A stretch of DNA of 64,000 bases. It comes from TMP-86 sp044226865. GTDB taxonomy: Bacteria; Pseudomonadota; Gammaproteobacteria; Steroidobacterales; Steroidobacteraceae. Below are positions 34,526 to 42,546 of this stretch, piece after piece. Below the pieces are notes generated by a model. The model saw only the letters and a program-made list of their open reading frames with translations, was not told the origin of the DNA and made no database searches. Position 1 is the stretch's first letter, and every line of letters starts with the position of its first letter. The position numbers and the translations under genes are program-made. The stretch covers positions 620,001 to 684,000 of the forward strand of contig JBGAGE010000001.1 in the NCBI GenBank assembly GCA_044226865.1, read 5' to 3'.

Positions 34526-35620
34526 TCAGCTGCCGACCTCGTCGAGCTTCGGGGCGCCCGCCATTTCCGTGGTGAAGCGCGCGAACTGGCGCTTGTCCGA
34601 TGCGTAGCTCACCGCATGTTCCGGGTCGACTTCCTTGGCCTGGATGGCCGCCAGCAGCGCCTGGTCCATGAGCTGCATCCCCAGGTCCTTGCCCATCTGC
34701 AGCTGGCTGGGAATCTGGTGCGTCTGGTCGGTCATGATCAGCTTGCCGATGGCCTTGGTGACCACCATGACCTCGCACACCGCGCGGCGGCCTCGCTGGT
34801 CGGGGCTCTTGATCAGCACCTGGGTGATGACCGCGATCAGGCTCTGCGACAGGAAGCTCTTGGTCTGTTCGCGCTCCTCGGTGGGCAGCGCGTCGATGAC
34901 GCGGTCGATGGTCTTGGTGGCGCTGGTGGTGTGCAGCGTGCCCAGCACCAGGTGGCCGGTCTCCGCCGCGGTCATCGCCATGGAAATCGTCTCGGCGTCG
35001 CGCAGCTCGCCCACCAGGATCACGTCGGGGTCTTCGCGCATGGCCGCGCGCACGCCTTCGGCGAAGGTGGGCAGGTGGGTGCCCAGCTCGCGCTGGATCA
35101 CCTGCGCGGTCTTGCTGCGATGGACGAATTCGATCGGGTCCTCCAGGCTGATGATGTTCACCGAGCGCGTGGAGTTGAGGTAATCGATCATCGAGGCCAA
35201 CGTGGTGGACTTGCCCGTGCCGGTGGAGCCGGTGACCAGGATCATGCCCTGGTGGTAGTCGCACAGCTTGCGCACGATGGGGGGAAGCCCGAGCTGGTCG
35301 ATGCTGGGGATCTGCATCGGGATGGCGCGGAACGCCGCGCCGATGCCGGTTTCCTTGCGGAAGACGTTGACGCGGAAGCGGCCGCCTTCGCCGGACACGT
35401 AGGAGAAGTCCAGGTCATTACCCTTGCGGAAATGGTCCTGCTGCGATTTGGTCAGGACCTCGTTGATGTAGGACTCGAGTTCCGCCTCGCCCAGGTCGCG
35501 GAACTTGATGGGCATGAGATCGCCATGCATGCGCAGCATGGGGGGGATGCCCACCGCCAGGTGCAGGTCCGAACAGCCCTGGGCAAGCCCCAGCTTGAGG
35601 AAAGCGTCAATTCTTGCCAT
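34526..35620 (-). CDS. PilT-family pilus retraction ATPase (first of pair)
   Basis: A 364-residue ATPase of the same family as its neighbour. Walker A is GSTGTGKST (131-139, Lys137), with DPDVILVGELRDAETIS as Walker B and GTLHTTSATKTIDRVIDALP as the His-box region. The C-terminus ends in a charged tail (EMAGAPKLDEVGS). It follows the HEAT-kinase gene by 125 bases in the same direction. The pair probably powers retraction of a type IV pilus whose structural genes are elsewhere. Confidence 0.9.
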   Translation of the reverse strand: MARIDAFLKLGLAQGCSDLHLAVGIPPMLRMHGDLMPIKFRDLGEAELESYINEVLTKSQQDHFRKGNDLDFSYVSGEGGRFRVNVFRKETGIGAAFRAIPMQIPSIDQLGLPPIVRKLCDYHQGMILVTGSTGTGKSTTLASMIDYLNSTRSVNIISLEDPIEFVHRSKTAQVIQRELGTHLPTFAEGVRAAMREDPDVILVGELRDAETISMAMTAAETGHLVLGTLHTTSATKTIDRVIDALPTEEREQTKSFLSQSLIAVITQVLIKSPDQRGRRAVCEVMVVTKAIGKLIMTDQTHQIPSQLQMGKDLGMQLMDQALLAAIQAKEVDPEHAVSYASDKRQFARFTTEMAGAPKLDEVGS

Positions 35621-35656
35621 AACGCCAAGGCTAACGCTATCGGCGCGGGTTTTCGA

Positions 35657-35667
35657 GTTAACTTAAC
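35657..35667. promoter_or_regulatory. AT-rich inverted repeat upstream of the PilT pair
   Basis: GTTAACTTAAC has 5-base arms around one base and stands out in very GC-rich DNA, 37 bases upstream of the first ATPase start. It may be part of a promoter or operator. No clear -35/-10 pair was found around it. Confidence 0.25.
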
Positions 35668-35725
35668 GGGCAATTGCGCCAAACGTGAACCATTCCACGC
35701 CGCAGGTGTGACAGGCGTCGCTCCG

Positions 35726-35747
35726 CGTCCCGGCAGGGACGGGTTTT
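35726..35747 (+). terminator. Hairpin with T tract pointing rightward into the kinase 3' end
   Basis: CGTCCC and GGGACG pair around a GGCA loop (35726-35741), followed on the plus strand by GGTTTT. No rightward gene ends here, so as a terminator it would stop antisense transcription before it enters the kinase gene. On the minus strand the hairpin follows the kinase stop but lacks a T tract. Confidence 0.4.
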
Positions 35748-38133
35748 AGGCGAACTTCTCCAGGGCGACGCGCAGCTCGTCCATGGATTGGAAGCGCTTG
35801 GTCTTGTCCAGCGCCATGCACGACAGCACCACCTCGTTGAGGCCGGGCGGCAGCGCCTTGTTGATCTCGATGGGCGGCTTCGCCTTGCCCTGCACGTGCT
35901 GATACATGACCGACATGTGATCGCCGCGCGAGTAGGGCGGGATGCCGGTGAGCAGTTCGTAGAGGATGACGCCCAGGCTGTAGATGTCGGCCCGCTCGTC
36001 CACCTTCTTGCCCAGGATCTGCTCGGGCGCCATGTATTTCGGCGAACCGATGACATAGCCGGTCTTGGTCAGCTGGGTGTCACCCTGGCTTTGCGCGGCG
36101 GCCACGCCGAAGTCCACGATCTTCAGCAGGCCTTCGTTGTTGATCAGCACGTTGGCGGGCTTCAAGTCGCGATGCACGATGCCCGCCTGGTGCGCCACCG
36201 CCATGCCGGTGGCGATGTCGATGCCGAACTTCACCGCGCGCTTCATCTCCACCGGCTTTTCGTTGATGATCTCCCCGCCGAGCGTGTGCGAGGGGAAGTA
36301 CTCCATGGAAATGGCGTACAGGCCGCGGATGAACAGGAAGTCGTAGATGCGGATGACGTTGCGGTGCGTGATCTTGCGGCTGTAGCGCAGCTCGTGCACG
36401 AAGCGCTTCATCATCTCTTCGTCGGCCGCGACATTCGGGTTCAGGAACTTGAGGATCAACCGTTCCTCGACCACCGTGTCTTCCATCAGCAAGACGGTGC
36501 CGAAGGCGCCCTTGCCGATCTTCTCGATGAACTTGTAGCGGCCTTCGATGATCTCGCCGGGCTTGAGCAAGGCGATGTCGAGCTTGCCGGTCTGCACCTC
36601 CGCCTGTGCCACCACCGCGGCCAGGTCCTGGTTGTCGATGAGCAGCGTCTTGTTGGGCGCCTGCAGCTTCTGCGCGCGCTCGTTGGCGGCGACCTGGGTG
36701 CTGGAGAAGCGATTGTCCAGCTCCTCGATGGCGCGCAGGGCCGCCTGGTTCAACGTGGCGTCCGGCGATTGGCTCATGCCCTGCAACTGGGCGCGGATGG
36801 TCTCGGCGCGCTTGTCGTCGGCGAGCTTGCCCAGCGCCGCCATGACCTCGACCTTGATTTCGTTCTCGCCCCGCTGCAACAGCGGGAGGATCTGCGACAC
36901 GTTGCTGGGATCGCCCAGCTTAGAAACGGCGCGCACCACCGTGGGCAGGGATTTGGCCGGCGCGCTCTTCAGCATCTCCAGCAGGCGCGGCAGGGCCTTG
37001 GTGCTGCCGATTTCGGCGAGCGCGTCGACCGCGCGTTCGCTTACCCACCAATCGTTGTCCTTGGTCGCCTCGATCAGCGAGGCCACGGCGCGCTCGTCCT
37101 TGGTCTGGTTGAGGATTTCGATGGCGGCGCGGCGGATGTCCTGGTTGTCGTCCTTGATCAGCTCGAGGACCGCCTCCACCACCTTCGGCCCGCCGATCTT
37201 GCCGAGTGCGTCGGCGGCCCTGGTGCGCACCCACCAGTCGCTGTCGGCGATGACCTCCAGCAGGTACTTCACCGACTTCGAGTTGCCGATGACGTTGAGC
37301 ACCTCGACGGCCGCGCGCCGTGCGTATTCGTTTTCGTCCTTGAGCACCTCGACCAGGTACTTGACCGTCTCCGGGTCGTTGGCCTTCACCACCACGTCCA
37401 CGGCCTTGTTCTGCACCTCGATCTCGGGATCGCGCAGCATCCCGCACAGCGTGGCCAGGTCGACCGGGCCGTCCATCTTGGCCAGCGCACTGAGCGCGGC
37501 CGAGCGCACGAATTTGTTCGAATCCTTGAGCTGGCCCTGAATCGCCTTCTGCATCGGCGGGGTGTTGAAGCGCGACAGCACGTTGATGATGTGCAGGCGC
37601 GCCACCGGATCCTTGCCCTCGATGCGCGCCAGCAGGTCCTCGATGGAGGACTCGTCGGCGATCTCGCCGATGATCTTGAACAAGCCGGATTTCTCGTTTG
37701 CTTCCTGGGCATACGCCGCGTTCAGCAACTCGCGCACGGTGAAGCGCGATTTCTGCGCGGCGATGACATCGAGGATGGCGGGCTTGGGCATGTCGGCCTT
37801 GCTCAACGCATCGAGCAGGCTGCTCACCGGGTAGTTGCGGCTGGACGACAGCGCCCAGGAGATGCCGGCCACCGCCCGGCCGTTGGCATCGGACATGATG
37901 CGCAGCACCTGCGGCAGGGTCTTGGCGTCGATGAGCGCGGCGAGCACTTCGACGTAGGCGAGGGTTTCCTTCTTGTCCGCCGTCGTGAGCGCGGCGACGA
38001 TGGCATCGATGGCTTGGGATCCCAGCGACGCGAGCTTCACGAGCGCCTTCTGGCTGTCCGGACTGGCCGGGTTGCCGCTGGCCTTGATTTCAGCAATCAG
38101 CCGGTCGGCGCGATAGTTTGCGAACAGAGCCAT
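35746..38133 (-). CDS. HEAT-repeat protein fused to a C-terminal Ser/Thr protein kinase
   Basis: A 795-residue cytosolic protein. Residues 1 to about 480 are HEAT/armadillo-like helical repeats, some near duplicates (DWWVRTRAADALGKIG and DWWVSERAVDALAEIG). A linker leads to a Hanks-type kinase at 533-795 with glycine loop GKGAFG, Lys562, the catalytic loop VHRDLKPAN (Asp656), DFG at 674-676 and MAPEQ. All catalytic residues look present. The order is reversed from the common membrane kinases: scaffold first, kinase last, no transmembrane segment. It is followed by two PilT-like ATPases in the same direction, so pilus retraction proteins are plausible substrates; this is inference. Confidence 0.92.
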   Translation of the reverse strand: MALFANYRADRLIAEIKASGNPASPDSQKALVKLASLGSQAIDAIVAALTTADKKETLAYVEVLAALIDAKTLPQVLRIMSDANGRAVAGISWALSSSRNYPVSSLLDALSKADMPKPAILDVIAAQKSRFTVRELLNAAYAQEANEKSGLFKIIGEIADESSIEDLLARIEGKDPVARLHIINVLSRFNTPPMQKAIQGQLKDSNKFVRSAALSALAKMDGPVDLATLCGMLRDPEIEVQNKAVDVVVKANDPETVKYLVEVLKDENEYARRAAVEVLNVIGNSKSVKYLLEVIADSDWWVRTRAADALGKIGGPKVVEAVLELIKDDNQDIRRAAIEILNQTKDERAVASLIEATKDNDWWVSERAVDALAEIGSTKALPRLLEMLKSAPAKSLPTVVRAVSKLGDPSNVSQILPLLQRGENEIKVEVMAALGKLADDKRAETIRAQLQGMSQSPDATLNQAALRAIEELDNRFSSTQVAANERAQKLQAPNKTLLIDNQDLAAVVAQAEVQTGKLDIALLKPGEIIEGRYKFIEKIGKGAFGTVLLMEDTVVEERLILKFLNPNVAADEEMMKRFVHELRYSRKITHRNVIRIYDFLFIRGLYAISMEYFPSHTLGGEIINEKPVEMKRAVKFGIDIATGMAVAHQAGIVHRDLKPANVLINNEGLLKIVDFGVAAAQSQGDTQLTKTGYVIGSPKYMAPEQILGKKVDERADIYSLGVILYELLTGIPPYSRGDHMSVMYQHVQGKAKPPIEINKALPPGLNEVVLSCMALDKTKRFQSMDELRVALEKFA

Positions 38134-38178
38134 TCGTAGGAATTATGCCACACCGCCAATGCGGTTCCCTGGCTAGAG

Positions 38179-38184
38179 TACAAT
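38179..38184 (+). promoter_or_regulatory. Possible -10 element of apbC
   Basis: TACAAT ends 12 bases before ATG 38197, in the 63-base divergent gap with the kinase gene. No -35 or ribosome site is clear, so the transcript may be nearly leaderless. Confidence 0.35.
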
Positions 38185-38196
38185 GCCGCCACCACT

Positions 38197-39297
38197 ATGA
38201 ATCAACCCGTATTTTCCGCGGCCGAGTTGCGTGCCGCGGCCGAATCATACCCCGATCCGTATCTCGGACAAACCCTTGGCACTGCCAAGGCCGTCACGGA
38301 TGCGCGCGTCGGTGCGGGCGTGGCGAGCCTGGATCTGACGCTCGGATTTCCCTGCGCGGATTACCAGGATGAACTGCGTCACGGTCTGCGCCAGCACATG
38401 GCCGCGCTCCTCGGCGCCACGCCGCTCGAGCTGCGGCTTGCCGCGCAGATCACCGCGCATGCCGTCCAGCCCACCTTGAAGCCCCTGGACAACGTCAAGA
38501 ACGTGGTCGCGGTGGCATCGGGCAAGGGCGGCGTGGGCAAGTCGACCACGGCGGCCAACCTGGCGCTGGCCTGGGCCGCGCAGGGCGCCCGCGTCGGATT
38601 GCTGGACGCCGACATCTATGGTCCCAGCCAGCCCACCATCATGGGGCTGGCGGGCGAGCGCCCCACCAGCCCCGACGGCAAGCACCTCACCCCGCTGCAG
38701 GCGTACGGCGTGGCGGTCATGTCGATCGGGTTCCTGATCGATGCCGAGCAGCCGATGGTGTGGCGTGGCCCGATGGTGACGCAGGCCCTGACCCAGTTGC
38801 TGGGCGATTCGACCTGGGGCGAACTCGATTACCTGGTGGTGGACATGCCGCCCGGCACCGGCGACATCGCGCTCACCCTGTCGCAGCGCGTGCCGGTCAG
38901 CGGTGCCGTCATCGTCACCACGCCTCAGGATATCGCCCTGCTGGATGCGCGCAAGGGACTCAAGATGTTCGAGAAGGTCAACGTGCGCGTGCTCGGCATC
39001 GTCGAGAACATGAGCCTGCATCAGTGTTCGAAGTGCGGGCACGTGGAACACATCTTCGGCGCCGGGGGCGGCGCCGCCATGGCCAGGCAATACGGCGTGC
39101 CGCTGCTCGGCGAGCTGCCCCTGGACCTTCGCATCCGCGAAGACGCCGACGGCGGCAAGCCCACGGTGGTCTCGGAGCCCGACAGCCCGCGTGCGCTGGC
39201 CTATCGCCTGATGGCGCGCCGCGCCGCCGCCGGCCTTGCCACCCGCAACAAGGATTACAGCCGGCTATTTCCCAAGATCAGCGTGGAATCTACCTGA
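38197..39297 (+). CDS. apbC: Iron-sulfur cluster carrier protein ApbC/Mrp
   Basis: P-loop ATPase that binds and delivers 4Fe-4S clusters. The 366-residue protein has an N-terminal MIP18-like domain (about 20-85), the deviant Walker A GKGGVGKST, DADIYGPSQPTIMGL, VVDMPPGTGD, and the cluster-binding CSKC. It overlaps dcd as TGATG. Length is standard. Confidence 0.96.
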   Translation: MNQPVFSAAELRAAAESYPDPYLGQTLGTAKAVTDARVGAGVASLDLTLGFPCADYQDELRHGLRQHMAALLGATPLELRLAAQITAHAVQPTLKPLDNVKNVVAVASGKGGVGKSTTAANLALAWAAQGARVGLLDADIYGPSQPTIMGLAGERPTSPDGKHLTPLQAYGVAVMSIGFLIDAEQPMVWRGPMVTQALTQLLGDSTWGELDYLVVDMPPGTGDIALTLSQRVPVSGAVIVTTPQDIALLDARKGLKMFEKVNVRVLGIVENMSLHQCSKCGHVEHIFGAGGGAAMARQYGVPLLGELPLDLRIREDADGGKPTVVSEPDSPRALAYRLMARRAAAGLATRNKDYSRLFPKISVEST

Positions 39298-39863
39298 TGA
39301 GCATCAAGAGCGACCGATGGATCCGCCGCATGGCGCGCGAACACGGGATGATCGAACCCTTCAGCCCCGGCCAGGTGCGCCAGGATGGCGAGGGCAAGAT
39401 CATTTCCTATGGCACCTCGAGCTACGGCTACGACGTGCGTTGCGCCGATGAATTCAAGATATTCACCAACATCAATTCCACCATCGTGGATCCGAAGAAC
39501 TTCGACGAAAAGTCCTTCGTGGATTTCAAGGGGCCGGTATGCATCATCCCGCCCAATTCGTTCGCACTGGCGCGCACCGTGGAATTCTTCCGCATTCCGC
39601 GCAGCGTGCTCACCGTCTGCCTGGGCAAGTCCACCTATGCGCGCTGCGGCATCATCGTGAATGTGACGCCGCTGGAGCCCGAGTGGGAAGGGCATGTCAC
39701 GCTGGAGTTCTCCAACACCACGCCGCTTCCGGCGAAGATCTACGCGCTCGAAGGCGTGGCGCAGATGCTGTTCTTCGAAAGCGATGACGTGTGCGAAACC
39801 TCCTACCGTGATCGCGGCGGGAAGTACCAGGGCCAGACCGGAGTGACGCTCCCCAAGGCCTGA
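39297..39863 (+). CDS. dcd: dCTP deaminase
   Basis: Deaminates dCTP to dUTP for thymidylate synthesis. The 188-residue protein has ISYGTSSYGYDVRCADEFK, the catalytic region CLGKSTYARCGI, NVTPLEPEWEGHVTLEFSNT and a C-terminal lid (YRDRGGKYQGQTGVTLPKA). ATG 39297 shares one base with the apbC stop; the open frame upstream is apbC out of frame. The apbC-dcd order is common in Gammaproteobacteria. Confidence 0.97.
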   Translation: MSIKSDRWIRRMAREHGMIEPFSPGQVRQDGEGKIISYGTSSYGYDVRCADEFKIFTNINSTIVDPKNFDEKSFVDFKGPVCIIPPNSFALARTVEFFRIPRSVLTVCLGKSTYARCGIIVNVTPLEPEWEGHVTLEFSNTTPLPAKIYALEGVAQMLFFESDDVCETSYRDRGGKYQGQTGVTLPKA

Positions 39864-39911
39864 GCCGGCGCTGGAGCGGGGCCGGACCTCGCGGTCAAGC
39901 CGCGCACGGCC

Positions 39912-40748
39912 TCATCGCTGCAGCGTCTTCACGCTCATGGTGAACTCGACCTTGCCGTCGCGGGTGCGTTGCGCCTGCACCGGCACGTATCCCAGCGACG
40001 GTGCAAACCACATGCGGGTGATGCGGTTCCCGCCGGGGCGCTGGCTGGCGAGCACGATGGTGTCCAACTCGCCCAGCGCGGTCTTCAGCCGCTGCGCGCC
40101 CTCGTTGGTGTAGACGAATTCCTTGATCTCGTCCTTGTCGGCGAGCCACACCTGCTTGGGCGCCTGGCCGCGGGCCAGCGCCATCATCAACTCGATCTGC
40201 ACCGACATGGGATCCTGCGTGCCAGGCTTCAAGGCGAGGTCCACGGGCTTGTCCTCCGACACGCCGGTGACGCGGCTCCGCGTCCAATCGAAATCCAGGC
40301 TTACGTCCTTGTCCGTGGCCGGCGAGCCGTCATCGCCGCGGAACTTCAGGGGCTGTGCATGGCCGTCATGCAGGATGAAGCGGCTGACCTGCGTGATCTC
40401 GTCGCTGAAGACGATGTGAAAAATGCCGCGCGCATTCGAGCGCGACACGTATTCGTACTGCCCGCCGGCGCCGGGGGCTTTCAGCTCCAGATCGCTGGTG
40501 CCCACGTTGATGCCGTGCCATTGCACCTGGTAGAGCGCGGTGAACGGTTGCGGCGCGGGCGCGGCCGCCCCGGCGGCAGGCGGCTCGGTGGGCGCGGGTG
40601 CCGCTTCGGCAGGATCGGCCGGGCCCTGGCCGGCCGGTGCCGCGGTGGCGCCGGCGGCTGCCGTCATCGCCAGCGCACCCAGCAGCATCATTCCCGCCGC
40701 CGTCCAATGCTTTCCCTGTCTGCCCTCGACCATTGCCTGTCCCCTCAT
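39912..40748 (-). CDS. DUF3108 exported protein
   Basis: A 278-residue protein with an N-terminal hydrophobic signal (MMLLGALAMTAAAGATAAPA) after a basic stretch, an Ala/Pro linker and a DUF3108 beta-rich domain (LYQVQWHGINVGTSDLELK to LGYVPVQAQRTRDGKVEFTM). It is likely periplasmic. The function is unknown. ATG 40748 overlaps the purN stop by 4 bases. The same purM-purN-DUF3108 order occurs in Pseudomonas as I recall it. Confidence 0.88.
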   Translation of the reverse strand: MRGQAMVEGRQGKHWTAAGMMLLGALAMTAAAGATAAPAGQGPADPAEAAPAPTEPPAAGAAAPAPQPFTALYQVQWHGINVGTSDLELKAPGAGGQYEYVSRSNARGIFHIVFSDEITQVSRFILHDGHAQPLKFRGDDGSPATDKDVSLDFDWTRSRVTGVSEDKPVDLALKPGTQDPMSVQIELMMALARGQAPKQVWLADKDEIKEFVYTNEGAQRLKTALGELDTIVLASQRPGGNRITRMWFAPSLGYVPVQAQRTRDGKVEFTMSVKTLQR

Positions 40749-41416
40749 CGAAACGATTCGTTCCACTGCAGCGGCGCCGCCAGCAATTCACCGTCGAGCC
40801 AGGCGCGCTCCTCGCGACAAGTCAGCCGCCCGGCGCAATGCCAGGCGGCGGCCAGCGGAAATATCCTGTGCTCCACCCGCTGAACGCGGGCTGAAAGCGA
40901 GCATTCGTCGTCACCAGGGAGCACTGGCACCCGCGCCTGCAGCACCGCGGGACCGCCGTCCAATTCCTCGGTGACGTAATGGACCGTGGCGCCGTGCTCG
41001 GCATCCCCCGCCGCCAGCGCGCGGCGGTGGGTATGCAGCCCCTTGTACTTGGGCAGCAGGGAAGGGTGGATGTTCAACAGCCGCCCGGAAAAATTCTGCA
41101 CGAAATTGCCGCTGAGGATGCGCATGAAGCCCGCCAGCGCGACCAAACGGGGGCGCGACTCCTCGATGGCATCGCGCAGGCTCGCATCGTAACGCTCGCG
41201 CCCGGTGATGCCCTGCGCCGGGATGGCGCGCGCCGGCACGCCGAGTTCGCGCGCAATCGCGAGGCCCCCGGCGTCAGCCTTGTCCGACAGGACCTGGCTC
41301 ACCTGGTAGTTCGCGTCGGCACGCAGGCTGGCCTCGATCAAGGCGCGCATGTTGCTGCCGCGCCCGGAAATCACGATCACCACGGGCGCGCGCGGCGCCG
41401 GCGCAGCCGCGCTCAC
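40745..41416 (-). CDS. purN: Phosphoribosylglycinamide formyltransferase
   Basis: Formylates GAR in purine synthesis using 10-formyl-THF. The 223-residue protein has ISGRGSNMRALIEAS, the catalytic Asn/His in LLNIHPSLLPKYKGLHTH and the Asp in TEELDGGP. GTG 41416 overlaps purM as GTGA; an upstream ATG is not available. The C-terminus is slightly extended relative to E. coli. Confidence 0.96.
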   Translation of the reverse strand: MSAAAPAPRAPVVIVISGRGSNMRALIEASLRADANYQVSQVLSDKADAGGLAIARELGVPARAIPAQGITGRERYDASLRDAIEESRPRLVALAGFMRILSGNFVQNFSGRLLNIHPSLLPKYKGLHTHRRALAAGDAEHGATVHYVTEELDGGPAVLQARVPVLPGDDECSLSARVQRVEHRIFPLAAAWHCAGRLTCREERAWLDGELLAAPLQWNESFR

Positions 41417-42444
41417 TCGATCACGACGCCGCGACTGCCCCGCCGCACGTCACCGATCACCGTGGCCGCCTGGCCATGTTCGCGCAGCAACGCGATGCTG
41501 CGGTCCGCATCGGCCGCCGCCACCTGGATGGTCATGCCGATGCCGCAGTTGAACACGCGGTACATCTCGGCCTGGTCCACGTTTCCCTGCCGCTGGAGCC
41601 ATTCGAATACGGGGTCGACGCCCCAGGCCTTGCGTTGCAACACCACTTCCAGCCCGTCGGGGATGACGCGCGGGATGTTCTCCACCAGGCCGCCGCCGGT
41701 GATGTGCGCAATGCCGTGCACCGGCACTGCACCGATCAACGCGAGCACGGGTTTGACGTAGATGCGCGTGGGCGCCATCAAGCGGCGGATCAGCGGGATG
41801 CCATCCAACGGCGCATGCGGGTCTGCCTTGGAGACGGCGAGGATCTTGCGCACCAGCGAAAATCCGTTGGAATGCGGGCCGGAGGACGGCAGGCCCAGCA
41901 CCACATCGCCTGCCTGCGTGCGCGAGCCGTCGAGGATCAAGTCCTTTTCGACCACGCCGACGCAGAAACCGGCGAGATCGTAGTCATCGCCATGGTACAT
42001 GCCCGGCATCTCCGCGGTCTCGCCGCCCACCAGGGCGCAGCCCGCCTGCACGCAGCCTTCGACGATGCCCGCGATCAGGCGTTCGCCGATGTCGACGACC
42101 AGCTTGCCGGTGGCGAAGTAATCGAGGAAGAACAGCGGCTCGGCGCCCTGCACCAGCACATCGTTGACGCACATGGCGACGAGATCGATGCCGACGGTGT
42201 CGTGTCCCGCGTAGTCGATGGCCAGCCGCAGCTTGGTCCCCACGCCGTCGGTTCCGGACACCAGCACGGGGCGGCGGTAGCGGTCCATGGGGATCTCCAC
42301 CAATGCACCAAAGCCACCCAGGCCTCCGATGACCTCGCGTCGCGCACTGCGCTTGACCAAGGGTTTGATGCGATCGACGAGTTCGTCACCGGCGTCGATG
42401 TCCACTCCGGCATCGCGGTAGGTGACGGAAGGGCTGGTTGTCAT
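41413..42444 (-). CDS. purM: Phosphoribosylformylglycinamidine cyclo-ligase
   Basis: ATP-dependent ring closure giving AIR in purine synthesis. The 343-residue protein shows SGTDGVGTKLRLA, FFLDYFATGKL, GGETAEMPGMYH and HITGGGLVENIPRV. ATG 42444 has AAAGG upstream; the longer open frame adds 29 residues without family support. It is divergent from the DUF2066 gene. Confidence 0.97.
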   Translation of the reverse strand: MTTSPSVTYRDAGVDIDAGDELVDRIKPLVKRSARREVIGGLGGFGALVEIPMDRYRRPVLVSGTDGVGTKLRLAIDYAGHDTVGIDLVAMCVNDVLVQGAEPLFFLDYFATGKLVVDIGERLIAGIVEGCVQAGCALVGGETAEMPGMYHGDDYDLAGFCVGVVEKDLILDGSRTQAGDVVLGLPSSGPHSNGFSLVRKILAVSKADPHAPLDGIPLIRRLMAPTRIYVKPVLALIGAVPVHGIAHITGGGLVENIPRVIPDGLEVVLQRKAWGVDPVFEWLQRQGNVDQAEMYRVFNCGIGMTIQVAAADADRSIALLREHGQAATVIGDVRRGSRGVVIE

Positions 42445-42546
42445 GCGTTGGCCTTTGAATGTGGCCGCCTTGGATGCTCGACGCGGCGCGGCGGCAGGGG
42501 GGCAGCTATGGTATTTTACATGAGGGTCCAAGATGCCGATAACTCC

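Noticed and set aside
34526..35620. Naming the two ATPases pilT and pilU outright
   Set aside because: Both are clearly PilT-family, but neither has the classic PilT motif nor specific PilU features, so the paralogue names are left open.
35788..38139. 783-codon open frame opposite the HEAT-kinase gene
   Set aside because: It mirrors the kinase gene almost end to end. The opposite strand has full HEAT and kinase motifs, while this one shows none.
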